This document shows, piece after piece, positions 10,704 to 22,594 of a stretch of DNA of 64,000 nt. The stretch lies in NCBI GenBank assembly GCA_030998015.1, contig JARWMV010000237.1:1488001-1552000 (forward strand). The letters run 5' to 3'. How positions within the stretch are numbered: the first letter of the stretch is position 1; each line of letters begins with the position of its first letter. Under the pieces are notes generated by a model. That model ran no database searches, was not told where the DNA came from, and worked only from the letters and a program-made list of their open reading frames with translations. Both the position numbers and the translations under genes were made by a program. The DNA is from Ceratorhiza oryzae-sativae (Eukaryota > Basidiomycota > Agaricomycetes > Cantharellales > Ceratobasidiaceae).

Positions 10704-12961
10704 ATGTCATTCATTGATCACATTGTCCAGTCTGCGTAAGCGTCCTAATTGATTGTGTTTGCTGGCGTCCTGAACCTTTTTGCTATAGCCCCGAAGGCTC
10801 TAATCCATATGCTTTTGCGGCTGAATTCGTTGGTGAGCAAACGGTTTCACAATTGGCTGGCAAATGAGAGTCGAGCGTGACATAACTGCCTACAGCTACG
10901 ATTGTGCCCCCCAAACCTCACTGGTATTTTTCATGCATTATCGTAGTGGGGATCATTGCTGCTATGTGAGCGTGCAATTTTGAAGCTTTTCTCAAAGGCT
11001 AACAGTAATCAAGCAACCTCATTTCGACTTTCATTTCATTTGTTGTGATGTGGAGGCGGTCTTGCGCAGGAGCTGGTGTTGGGCTTTGGTTTTTCAGGAT
11101 GCAGTGAGTTGTTTAAGCGCTCGCTCTTCTTGGAGACCCTCAACTTTGATAACAGGTATGGTCATTCCAGGTTAGTTATGTTGTTTTTCTCGCTCGTTGC
11201 GCAGCTAATAGTTTATAGTGGCATCCCGTATATTGTCCCCAATGCGTTGACTATGTTCTTGTTTTGGAATCTGATGTTCATGCTCCTGATGCAGGTAGGC
11301 TGAATTAACTCCGACCAACCGACAAGGCTGACTGACCTTTTTGGCTTAGCCCTACATATGGCTCAACTATGTTGCTTACCGATCTCCAAGTCTTGACATC
11401 CTGAGGTGAGATTTTTCTTTGCTTCAAGTGTCTTTTGTGAGCTGATATGATCCTCAGCCGAATGTATTTCTGGTACGGCTTTGTGTTTATTTGGGATTCG
11501 GTTGGAATGTGGACAAGCGCATTTGGCACGCTATACGCAACGCTCTTACCTAAACTTCACACCGTCACCCCTTCAACCCGAAGTCCTATGAAGAATTTCT
11601 TGCTCCACCCGATCGCTCTGAATCTTCTCTGCTTCTTACCACCATTGGGTCTTACCACCACCCAAGTCGTCACCTCGATCTACTCATCTGCCGCCTGGAG
11701 CAACATCGTACACACTCAATTCAAGCTTGTCGGCGATCTAGAGACCCTGGGTATTCAGTGGGGTTCTGGGGGCAATGCCGCACTCGAGCAACCTCTTCAT
11801 GACGAGACCATCGGGCTGGGCAATTTGTTCCTTGAGCAGAAGGAAATTAGTCAAACCGCCTTCCAGAGAAACGCTGGGACGTGTGAGTGCACTTTTCCAG
11901 CTGTGATAAAAGCTAAACGCTTTGCCGCTTCAGGTGCGGGCTGGTATCTTTTATGTATCATCTTGTTTACTCCAACCGCAATCTGGTTGCTTCGGGCTAT
12001 TCGCCAAACTATGAAAATGCGAGCTCGGAATACAGTTCCCAATCCGCGCCCTGCCGCCTCGGCTATCAATTCATCTTTGGCTTGTCCTACCCCGGCTACT
12101 CCTGGTCTTGAATCCCCAAGAACTGGAGCCTTTCCACCCCCTTCACCCAACCGGATGAGCTTCCGCTCTATGACGAAGCACCCTATCATTTCCACAGGAT
12201 CTGCTGATACTGGGACAAGCACCCAACCGGATACCACTACACGGGAGCTCAAACGAGCCTTTTGTGAGGGGCGCTCATATATTTACGTGCTAAAATGAGA
12301 ATTTACGTTTCACAGATACTGTTAGTCTACAATCTGCGACAACACTGTTCTGTATGGCTGCTACCGCGGGTTCCTGGCTATGGGTTTGCATGGATGCCTC
12401 AGAAGTCATTGTAACGTGCGCCATTTCAAGCTAAACTGAATGCCGTTGTGGATAATATTCAGCCAGGCCCACACTTCACGCCTTTGCCATCTTATTCAAT
12501 ATCTGGATCTTTGTCATTGTCGGGTGCCTGGTCAATTTGTTTATACTGGCGAGTGCCCTCGTTTTCGCTGTGCATTTCTCTCGCACTCATACCGATCGCG
12601 TCAGATCCGTACATATCGGTCAAACGACAAGAGCACTCAACATAGTTCTGGATGCATTGTCCCAATGTCTCCAATCTCCCCTATGCGGTCCAATTTCGGC
12701 TCTTCGCCCGACTATCCAGCGGGCTCGAATCAGAAATCCACATTTGTACAGGCCTCGACTCCAAGGCATACCGTTATCAAGTCGCCCAACCAACGCTCCG
12801 TTCACATTGCGAACAAAGGTGACCTCAGCCTCACCTTACCGAAAGACCTCGACGACCGATTCAGCAGCGCATATAGCCTGAGTACGACGGAACTTGTGGA
12901 TCGGGGCAATGAGAAGGAGGAATATGGGATAGATAATGGGTTGGTCGAGGTTAAGGTATAA
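10704..12961 (+). CDS. multi-pass membrane protein, unknown family
   Basis: The model starts with a short exon MSFIDHIVQSA at 10704, followed by a donor GTAAGC. The next clear exons carry PPKPHWYFSCIIVVGIIAA (membrane segment), GFGFSGCSELFKRSLFLETL, and VMLFFSLVAQLIVYSGIPYI with TMFLFWNLMFMLLMQ. MYFWYGFVFIWDSVGMW, the long exon at 11447-11880, GWYLLCIILFTPTAIWLLRA and a late segment FAILFNIWIFVIVGCLVN with LFILASALVFAVHF follow. The hydrophilic tail after 12600 is Ser/Thr/Pro-rich and ends at 12961. The total suggests about 7 membrane passes, a large lumenal loop (about 11700-11880) and a cytosolic tail, so a receptor-like topology is possible. I recognise no catalytic or receptor signature. 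Function is unknown, and exon borders before 11070 are uncertain. Confidence 0.6.
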
Positions 12962-13502
12962 GGAATGACGGTGATTTGCTTCAAGTGTGCTGGTATTACG
13001 ACGCTTTCTCAGGTTTGGGCTTGTATATTACATGATATCTATTTGTGAATCGCGTCTTGAGCCTGTGAACTCAATTGTCCTAGCATCCCACGTGGTAGTT
13101 TCACTCGACATTTTTTACAGCTTCGCGCACAATAGAATGATTAAGGAAACCACCAGCGCACAGCGCGGTAGCCGGTTTCAATTATCTCTTCGATACTACA
13201 ATTCACGAGAAGAATTTGAGACAAGGTACAGAATTAGACGAACGTGATCAGTGCAAAAAGTCCAACAAATCAGAATATCAGAAAACAAAACGAAGACTTT
13301 TCAGAATTAATACAATCAGTCTAGACATTCAACCGAGACAAGCAAGCCGTTATTATAGTATAAAATAGAAGAAACCTTACTCAACAGGACCAGACATCAC
13401 CTTAGACCTTCAGGGGCTTCGACCCCGAGTTCAACATCCTCGTTCTTTTCTCATGCTTGATCGTATATTGGCGACAAGGCGAAACGATCTCCCCCTTCTG
13501 CA
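12962..13502. other. convergent 3' intergenic region
   Basis: This lies between the stops of two convergent membrane-protein genes. It is AT-rich after 13240, consistent with 3' untranslated sequence. No ORF with family features was seen. Confidence 0.5.
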
Positions 13503-16161
13503 TCACCCTCTTCGTCCCGTCGGCCTCGAGTAGGGCGTCGCACGTGCCTTGGAGGGCGCCGAAGACGCGAGGGATTTCGCTAGGTCGATTTTGCTTGCAG
13601 AGGGTTTATCCAAAGCCACCTGCTCCAGTCGGTGAGAGCCCGACCTGAGCATCTGGCTCAGGGTTTCCAATGGGGCAGCCGAGACAGGCTTGTCGTCGAT
13701 AGAGGTCGAGTGGGCTTTGTATCGCTTAGCTGGTCGGTCAGTCGAGTCGTCTTGTGATCTTTTCCGAGCCGAAGAGGACGAGGCAGAGGAGGAAGCCACA
13801 GGGGGATTGAACGCAGGCGGAGTGGGAACCAGGGTCGAATTTGGATCTGGAGAAGCGTTGGAGGGAGCGGGAGTGGGCGTTGGAGTAGCTGGTTGGATCT
13901 TGATTGCCCTGCCCGGGACAGGTGCCATCCTACGTTGGGACAATCCCTTCACCTTCCTAATGTTCACCTTCTCTGGCTTCCCAACTTCCCCGAACGGAAG
14001 CCACGTCTTCAAGCCAAGAAGTGATCGATGCTTCTGGGCTGGTTCCACTCGAGAGGGATGGGCAGGACCCGGGGTAGCCTGGGGTTCCACGTGTTGTGTG
14101 GTGCGGAGAGCGACTTTTGCTGGACCAGGGGCGGCAGGCTGCTTGCTCGGATCCACCAGCGGCGTCGGCACCATCAGGCCGACTTGGGACTGAACAGCAA
14201 TTTCCATATTCACTGATCCCGTCTCCAACGATGTGTGGATATCCTGGACGGTCTTGGCCTGTCTTTTTTGCTTGCCGAGCTTGGTCCTTTGTTTCCAATC
14301 CGAGCGGCTAATCCAAGCGGCAAGCCTGCCCTCCCCACTTGTCGTGTATGCTGGTTGAAGTTCCTTGGGCGCAAGCAGAGGCCGACTCTTGACCCGTTCC
14401 CGCGTATCGGATCCAGCTACACGCAGCAAGCTTGGTTGACGTGGAGGGGGTTGGGAATATGGAACCACAGGAAGGGCGGGATGAGCGATGGGAGCCGGGA
14501 TAGCGACTTCAAGCGATTCATCAGATGTGGCACCATTGTAGGATAGGTCCGGGGCGGATCCAGAAGAAGTGGGGAGTGGGAGGGGTGGGAGCCGGAAGAT
14601 ATCAGGAGAGGGAACGCTGAGAAGAGCGGATTCGTTCTTGGTCGCAGGTGACGATCCAGTATTGTCACTTAGACCGAGCTGAAGGCGAGCTCGGGCGTAT
14701 CCAAGTTTCCAGAAAAGAGTGTGCTGAGCGGGTTTAGAGCGTGAACAATGAGCGCAGAGCACCACTTACCCGCTTGCTTGAAGGATTCACACCGAATCCG
14801 GAGCTCTGATATCTGAAGGTCGGGAATTGAGTGGATGAGAGCGATTCCTGGACAATCCAGAGCGAATTGAACACGAATGGACACATAAACCCTACGCTTA
14901 ACGGCTTACCTCTGGCTTGAACTGGTGGACTTGTGCGTTCTCCAGCACTCGTTTATGCCGTTCCTCCAGGACTTTATTAATCTCAGCCTCCTTCGGATTT
15001 TCGTATTGTCGGACTTGCGCCTCGCGGTATCTAGGCACCCAAGCCCACGTGGATCGAATGATCGATACTGTCAGGCGTTGATTGGCATCAGCGTCAAGAT
15101 CATCAAAGAAGCTTGGAAGGTCATGACGTACCGACAGATTTCAACAGCCCCCAACCAAACATATATGCGAAGGAAACAGAGAACGATACAACCAGGGAAT
15201 TGCAGTCGTAGCAGATAAAGATGGCTCTTCCGGCTAGCCAAGCAACTCCGGCCTGCATACCTAGCAGCAGAAAGTGGGGGGCGATACAAACGCAGCAAGC
15301 GACCTCGATGATGACAGGACGCCAACGGTCGAGTCGCCGCTTCGACTCTGGGAATTGCTTGTGCATGTACAGATGAGTTTGAAAGACGAGATCCAAGATG
15401 CCTATTTCCCGTTGGTCAATATCGTGTCGAAAGCTAGATTCAAATACTTACCAGTATTCGTTCCAGGAATCACGTCCAAGGACCACGCGAGGATGAGAAT
15501 CCGCCACAATAAATCATAAGCGAAGTGGTGTTAAAAGCGGTAATCAGAGATAAAAAGAGGCCAGCCAGCCAAGTGGTGAAGTACGAAAGCAGGCAAATAG
15601 CTAGACGGAGGACGAGGTATAAGAAGAAGCAGAGCGCGGCGACGATATATATCGTCGCGTGCCCCGGGTTCATGCTCAACCAGCCGGAGGAATACGTATT
15701 CGAGGAGATAGCATTGACGGTGTTTTCTAGTTACCGAATGGCACTGAGCGGGAGACGGAGCACCTAGTACTCGAATAGACTGACCCTGATTCGGCCCCTG
15801 TAAGAAGCTCTCGAAGAGAGTATTGATTTTGTGCCGGGCAAGCTCGACGGCGATTTGGCACAGGGCCAACGCATATTGGTCACTATAGGACTGACAGCCG
15901 GGATGATAGTAACTATACAGGTGCTATCAGCTTCGCATTCCACCTCACAGAAGGATAGGGCGCATACTTGACCGTCTCGTAACAGTCGTGGATCGAAACG
16001 ACGCGGCGTATAAAATCGTCGCAGTAGACATACGTGTGGCCGATAAAGACCAAAGATGAGGGGAACAAGAAGGGGAGCAGGAGGTAGACCGAGACGTCAC
16101 ACGTCACAGACAGGTAGCCTGTGACCAAGAGTGTCAAGAGGGCGAGGATATAACGGTACAT
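13503..16161 (-). CDS. multi-pass membrane protein with long disordered C-terminal tail
   Basis: The start is the ATG at 16159-16161 (MYRYILALLTLLVTGYL). N-terminal exons have several hydrophobic segments: DVSVYLLLPFLFPSSLVFIG, IYIVAALCFFLYLVLRLAIC with TTWLAGLFLSLITAF, RILILAWSLDVIPG and VIIEVACCVCIAPHFLLLGM with AGRAIFICYDCN and SVSFAYMFGWGLL. Together these suggest about seven passes. A cytosolic coiled-coil-like part follows (YENPKEAEINKVLEERHKRV), then DLQISELRIRCESF. The last exon (13503-14765) is about 400 residues, rich in Pro, Ser, Ala and basic patches (ARKRSQDD, RPAKRYKAHS), and looks disordered and phosphorylatable. The GPCR-like layout is an inference from topology alone. No known motif was found. 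Several intron borders between 15440 and 15870 are unsure. Confidence 0.55.
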
Positions 16162-18182
16162 GATGGAAGCGAGAGGTAAGAGGTTGATGGCTGAACTCGA
16201 GCACAATCGGTGACACGAAAAGGGGTGCGTGACAGATGTGGTTGGGTTCAACCGTTGGAGAGGAGAGCAGGGATGGGCCTAGCTTTATACCCCTATCAGA
16301 GGTTTGGTCAGCAAACAACAAATCTGACGCAAACACTGACCTCGACTGTTTCTCATTGTAACGGGGGTCTTGTGCGAGGGGAAAGAAGTTGAAATTGTGG
16401 CCCGCTGGTCGGCCAACAGGATAAATGAGCTGGTTCCTAGTTGCGGATATTTATGTGAGCCAGAGCAATAGCAGGATGCTATTGATGGGACAGGAACATT
16501 GTCTGAGGCGTGTAAGGAGGATCTACCAGTATGATGGAACAAAAGTGTTGAAATGAATGGCCACAACCTCAACCTTCAGCAGAATTGCGGCGAGGCAATA
16601 GTGACGTATTGGCCTGCTGCAATGAATCCAGTTCCATTACGACTCGCCTTGGACAAAACAAAGACAAAAAAGTTCCGAAATCATGTCTTTCGGGGGATTG
16701 ATGCGTTTCGCTAGGTGCAATAGACATGTGTGTTTTCACGGGAAAAGTTCTTGCGATATTGAATTGTTCTCGTCATTTATCCTGTCTTGAACACACGGAT
16801 ATACAAAAAATGAGTATAAATCAATCCAGGGAGCCACGAATTTTTGATTTTGGAGCATGGCAGATGACACTCAACTAGCTTCAAAGCAAGCCCCGATATA
16901 CCACAATCTCCAAGACGCAGCTATGCTCTCGGTTTAACATCACCTGGGCTAATGTTTGTCAAAACTACTAAGAGCAGCGAGAATCAACCACTATCCAGCT
17001 ATGCGCCGCTGGCTTTACGACCTGATGTGTGCCCTCGTGTTCATGAAGCATTATAAAATGGTATGTCAAAAAATAGACGCCCCACGCGACATGATGTCAT
17101 CGCCATGCTTGGATGCGAACAGCCACGCCCCATCTGTCGTATTCACGGACCGTGTCGTCCGTTGACACAGCACGTGCCTGCGCCCCTCGATTCCATGTCG
17201 GAGTGACTGTCGTAGTATGCGCCACTGGATCCGCTGAATCTGCAGATTGACAGGCCCACGTCCGCGCCATTGAGCTCACTGAAACACACTTACCCGAATT
17301 ACAGCGGGACTAAGACACACGATTTATCCTAGGCCTTGAAGATTCGCATAGAACTGGGAACCCGAGTTGGACCCAGAGATAGTCTGGACTTGTGGTGCGC
17401 ATATATCCATATCAAATGCTTCAAACCTGACCAACTCGACTCAGCGACCAACACCAGCGGATCGTCGAAAGGAACCGCGCACCCTTTGTTCTTCCAGACT
17501 CTCCAGGTACAGCAGGCCTGTTGAAATATGTCGGTCAACTGCGCTAGGCTTTGGGCCCGCATAGCCCTCTTGATACGTTTTTAGTCACGAACGCGCCTGG
17601 GCCGAAGTTCTACATGGCTAGCCTCGATGCCCGACCGGGTTTTGTGGATGCACTTTAATATCACCTAAGTGGTCATTTCTAAATGGGGGAAACATTGGAA
17701 GCGGCATCTCCTGGAATTTGACGTCTCTGGCAGCGCGGCGCTACACAATGCGTTCAAGACGCTCGCCAGCACATCCACGCTGACGTTAGTCCTCTACCCA
17801 CCACGATGAAGTCTCTTATTCCATAGTACCTCATCGTTTACCTTTCTTATTCTGACCCGGGTTTCAAATTGATCAATGTTCTCCTCTCTTCCTACGCCTG
17901 TCATGGTCACTCGTCGCGACAGACCTGTGCTGCCGAGGTTCACCATGTTTCTTGCAAGCTTCGTGTGTTTGTTCACAACATCCCCCGGGGGCGTTTGGCG
18001 GTGCTCATCATCGTAGTACAAATCGAGCTGGGATGAGCACCTCTTGCCTCGGACTTCCGTTGGTGACCGCGCCTCTATAATCCCGCTTTCCACAAGCCAG
18101 AAACGACACCCAAACACTTTGTGCAAGAGTGAGTATGAACCCGGCTTGAGTCTCCCTGGGCTAATCAAAACTCTCACTTGCA
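16162..18182. other. about 2 kb without a recognisable gene
   Basis: Only short, unrelated frames occur on both strands. Composition is close to that of the genes. The stretch at 17800-18180 may contain an unseen first exon of the caspase-like gene that follows: a donor-like GTGAGTATG lies near 18130 and an acceptor TTGCAG at 18178-18183. No RNA gene or repeat was recognised. Confidence 0.35.
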
Positions 18183-19249
18183 GTGGCCAAGTGGACAATA
18201 TCGGGGATTCTGAAAAGAATCACCAGGTTATTCAGGCCCAGTTCTGGCAGCATCCGGCGTAATTCTTGGATCCATCGGCAAGCTGCTACTCACGCGGAGG
18301 GTATTCAGCCATTCCGCCAGCCCAGATTGACTGAACTAGCCATCGTTGGGCAGAGTGGTCTGGTCATTTATGCCTTTGACCCGCAGCAGCCCGGTGTTCC
18401 GGCTCCCTACATGTCTGAATCTCTTGAAGGGGGAGACAGCCAAGGGTCTGACGGGGGCAGTATCTCCCATCCATGCCCTGATGAGATTATGGTCAATAAC
18501 TACCTCTGCCAACGTGGATTCCAGCGGGTCCCGACATCTGAGACTCCACCAATGTCCCTGGAGGATCAAATTGACGGGTACCTTCAACGACCCTCCAGAG
18601 ACATTATGGTGAGTACTTGAATTAAATGGCCAAAATTTTACCATGGCTGAGTATTTTTCAGACAACCCCCACGCCACAAGTCCGAATTTTGGTTCTTTCC
18701 GGAACCAACAACGTCGCCCAGAACCGATTCGAAACAGACGATCACAGGGGACTGACATACCCCTGGCCTAATCTGCGCGCGTCACTTCGGTCGCCACCAC
18801 CGAGAATCGTGACGATTGTCATGTTGGACTGCGGTGCTTGTGGGATGATCTTATCCCAGGTGGCTATAGATGCCATCTCATTCCGAAGCCTCGCCGTGAT
18901 TAGCGCTGGGCAACGTGAAGGAGTCATAGCCAACGGGGCCGAGAGGAGGCACTTTTTGTCGGACCTGCTCGACTTTTTCTCAGCTCAAGAAATCTCCGAG
19001 GCTGGCCTTGGCTACTGGGAGGAGTTCTGTACCCAGATTTTGGGCGTCGTTCCGGCGGAGCAGGGTCCTCGTTATTACCTTGAGTTGGGAAGGGTAGGGT
19101 GATTATAATTACATTTGAAGAACGGTGCTGATGGTATATAATAGGAGCCCTCTTTTGTCTTCTACCATCTGACGCAACCTAGGCGGCTCCGGCCTCTTCT
19201 TCACCTTAGGCGTGGCAGCCAGATGTCGGTGGTTAGTCCTCCCAACTGA
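18183..19249 (+). CDS. caspase-like (peptidase C14 fold) protein, catalytic His not conserved
   Basis: Three exons can be joined in frame. Exon a (from 18183; true 5' end unknown) has LTELAIVGQSGLVIYAFDP and MSLEDQIDGYLQRPSRD. Exon b (about 18661-19096) has VRILVLSGTNN, IVTIVMLDCGACG, SLAVISAGQREGV and RRHFLSDLLDFF. Exon c (19145-19249) has EPSFVFYHLTQPRR and ends at TGA. The order (hydrophobic strand, SG-His strand, DC-Cys strand, 'SAGQ..' strand, helix) follows the caspase/metacaspase core. The paralog at 26364-27507 aligns through its whole length, including the exon c position. Here the SGH-type His is replaced by Thr (SGTN), while the Cys in LDC remains, so it may be a pseudo-enzyme. No ATG was found for exon a; an upstream exon is likely. 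Confidence 0.5.
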
Positions 19250-20070
19250 TCAAGCAATTTTCAAATCCATAGATGTACGTTTAACGCTCTTCAGAGTGGT
19301 AGAATGCTATACTTGAATATTGTCGTTTGAATATACGATACCACAAATATGACCTCTGAACTCCCAACCAACATTTTTCTCCGTTGTTCGCTGAACAACG
19401 GTTCTCAACCTAGGGCAAAAGCTACGCGGAAATTGATTTACTGTTAGAATCTGGTATTCATGGGCTTTCTCGGGGGATGGTATGCATGGCCGTATTTAAC
19501 TACTATAAGCCGGAGGTCGTGAACGGAGCAGTCTCGACACTCAAGCACGACATCGCATATGTCGAGGTTTTGATCGTTGCTCCCTCTTAGCGCGCTGGAT
19601 GGCTCATACGCGTATCTCATGCTTCAGCTCAACGATTAGTGATGAGAATATTGTGCATCTGCGAAGTCCGAGTTCAAAGCGGTTCGTTGAGGCTGTGCTA
19701 TATTCGAGGCGTGTGATTCTTTCAGCATATATATGTGTTCCCAAATAGGAAACTATCTGGTGTTGGCCTGGTTTACCTACCGCTAACCTTTCCATGGGAC
19801 TCCAAGCCCAATGGAGCGACTTCAGATTCGGCCAAAATGAAGGGTTGCTTAGGAGAACCCTGATTTTACCTGGTGCTCGAAGGATTAAGGTGGACGCGAT
19901 TACGTGTTGAACTGGAGCCGTTGTCGAATGAGCTCCTATTGTCGTGTCCCTCAGACTTCTGATTGCGCTTCCGAGATCGATAATCATCGCTGATTCACCA
20001 AAAGAGAAATAGTTGAGATACCCGGAAGTCGTATGACCAGCCTTCCCACTAACTGATTATATTCACCAAC
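19250..20070. other. intergenic, possible F-box/LRR-like fragment on minus strand
   Basis: A minus-strand frame at 19604-19987 reads TLILRAPGKIRVLLS and FWPNLKSLHWAWSP, reminiscent of fungal F-box/LRR fragments. It has no F-box motif and no clear extension. I treat it as a possible relic only. Confidence 0.2.
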
Positions 20071-20801
20071 CATCAGGAAAACGAGCCGCGTCTAATTAGC
20101 TCTAAACAGCGCGTTGAGCTGGTCGAGGGCCCCGAAATGAAACCTGCAATCGTTAGCGTTCTTGAGAGCTCATAAGAGCACGGGGTAGAATCGGACTCCG
20201 ATGTCAGTTAGTTGGAAATTGAGTGATGTCCATATATGCGTGTCGAAGTCTCCTATTGGCTAGTGACTTTGTGGCAGTGAATAAAGTTATTTGCATCATT
20301 CATCAATATCTGGAACTAGCGGGGCGTTTTGAATGGTTTTAATGCCAGTAGATGCGCAAAGCAAAACTACCCCCGTGTGCATGATGGGCGACCAAGTAAT
20401 CATTGCTACCCCCTTCGTGGGTGACTTCACATGGGCGGAATGGCTATGTTCAGGCCAACAGATCAAGTCAGCCCCACTCTAGCGAACAAGTGCAATAGGT
20501 GTGGCATGTGGAGGCATGCACAGCCATGATTAATCTGCCGATAGGCGAGGCTGCGATATCACGCATGTATGAACTGTATCTATAAAATGTTCCATTTATG
20601 ACCACTGTTGGCGTTATCTGCCAGGGTAAGCCGATATCACTCAATTGCCAACTAACTGACATCGGAGTCCGATTCTACCCCGTGCCGGTCGAGCTCTTAT
20701 GAGCTCTCAAGAGCGCTAACGATTGCAGGTTTCATTTCGGGGCCCTCGACCAGCTCAACGCGCTGTTTAGAGCTAATTAGACGCGGCTCGTTTTCCTGAT
20801 G
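20071..20801. mobile_element. foldback/MITE-like element with about 160-bp inverted terminal arms
   Basis: The left arm 20071-20230 and right arm 20633-20801 are inverted copies. Both begin or end with CATCAGGAAAACGAGCCGCG (or its complement) and remain alignable inward to CAATTGAGTGAT. The main difference is a 9-bp indel near CTCATAAGAG. About 400 bp of unique, non-coding sequence lies between the arms. No clear target duplication was found at the edges. No transposase is present, so it would be non-autonomous. Its neighbours are the two caspase-like paralogs. Confidence 0.75.
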
Positions 20802-22594
20802 ACCGTGACTTAAGCTTGAACAACACTGGTCAGGGGGGACCAATAGCATCTTCATCCGGAAAAGCAACGACCAACCGCCTGACTGCTGTATCAGTTTTAG
20901 GATCTAGATTTACGTTATGGAGTGTGAATTTTTTTTTTTGTTGGTGCCAGAAAACTGGCTTTCCTCGTATTTGGATCGAGCCCATCCGTTTTGATGGGAC
21001 TGTGATGTTGAATTGATAAAACGTTCTGCTCTGGGAAGATGAGTCCCGCAAGAACACATTTACAACAACCAGGCACATTAAAATGCCAAGCGATCGGTTT
21101 CATTGTATTTGTGCTTCGCACTGCCTTGGATGCTAGATCGGCGATGACAGTCATCATTTCCTCACCAAGATCATCCCGATCTTTGGGGTCATTCCACTCC
21201 CTGAAAGAAACAAATTTGAGTTTAGGGGCGCAAGGCACGTTGTACATTATGGTCTCTGCGCGCCCATGAGTCTAGGATTCGTTGGGTTCATATCCCCTTT
21301 CGGGCAAATGAGTTTAAATCGGACGTGAGGCGCGCCAAACATGACCAACTTCATCCGCCATCCTTCCACTGAGGCAGGCGCCGGCGCTGGTGTCCGACTA
21401 GAGTCTATGCGAATGGATATACAAACGGCCCGTGGGTGTGAGGTGTGTAACTAGGTACAGTAAACTTATGCAAAGGATTAAATCGCCTGGTGCTGATACC
21501 TATGTCGACCCCTCCGGTAAGGGTGAGGGAGCCCACGGCGCCGAAGGCGCGCGGGAGCGCCTGGGGCCCAGACCGCGAGAGCGACTCGCAGGGCTGGGTG
21601 CGGCGGAGCCGACAATGGCGGCAACATCCGAAGATTATGTCTTGGGAAGGCAGGTGGGACTAAAAAAACGCGTGCAAGTTAGCGAGCCCGACGATGCTGT
21701 CGTGGCGAGTAATACGAGACTACGCACGACGTGCACACGTAATGTGCGCACCAAGCGTCGGGCGATTCCCTGCCTCAGTATTGCTTGTGCATTTCTGCGG
21801 GTTACACTGCACGACCTCACACTGTCTTCGTCCAATATCTGCTTTAGACATCCTCGATCAGATTATTAAAATAGGTGGGGGCGAGACGAGGTTCTTAGAA
21901 AAGAAAAAAAACTGGATTAAGCTTGAGGCTGAGCGGTTATACACTAGACCATAGGTTCGAAACGGGCAGTTGAGTAAGAGGGAGACTTGCTCAGGATCCC
22001 AGGTTTCCCGGTCAGTAACGATGACTACTTGCGATTCGACCACCCGAGTTATCCAAATACGTCAAGTTAGAGATCGATCATTCTAGAGGATCTACAGGAG
22101 CACGGCATGGTTGCGAATCTAAGCAACGGAATGCAATTGGCCTAGACATGCACGATTGAAGTGGTCTATATGCGCTCAAGAACCTATTTCTGGTCCCTAC
22201 TCGCCATATCCTCATGGCCACATTGTTTCAACACTGGTGCTCAGTACGCACAAATCGGTTATGAGATTGGCTACTCTACGCTATATTTGCCTCAAACTCC
22301 GGCAGCTAGTTATGTTGAGGTTGGGCCATTTTGGCCTGTGCCAAAAGCCGAAGGTCTCACTAGCGTGAACTTGTTCCATTGTCCTAAGCTCTGGGATACT
22401 TACCAGACTCAAAGTAGCAATGGCTTCTGACGCTACCTTGGTCTAGTGAGCACTCCAAAATTTACTTATAGTGATGCTACTGCACGCTAGCCAGAAATTA
22501 GGGCTTTTACAGAGGCTGGTCCCACAAGCCGATCCAATCAACACATCAAAACTTGTTCAGCACTCGAACAGCGATGAAGGTCAGCGTATTAACC
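20802..22594. other. about 1.8 kb without a recognisable gene
   Basis: The stretch includes a GC-rich patch at about 21515-21620 and short frames on both strands. None shows a consistent domain or splice pattern. A frame at 22161-22430 has several Tyr/Trp residues but no family match that I know. Confidence 0.35.

Noticed and set aside
13690..14193. Gly/Val-rich plus-strand open frame
   Set aside because: It is antisense to the long tail exon of the membrane protein at 13503-14765. The Gly/Ala/Val bias mirrors Pro/Ala/Ser codons of the real frame.
21515..21620. GC-rich patch as an rDNA fragment or CpG-rich promoter
   Set aside because: The patch is short and I find no rRNA-like conserved segment or adjacent gene start.
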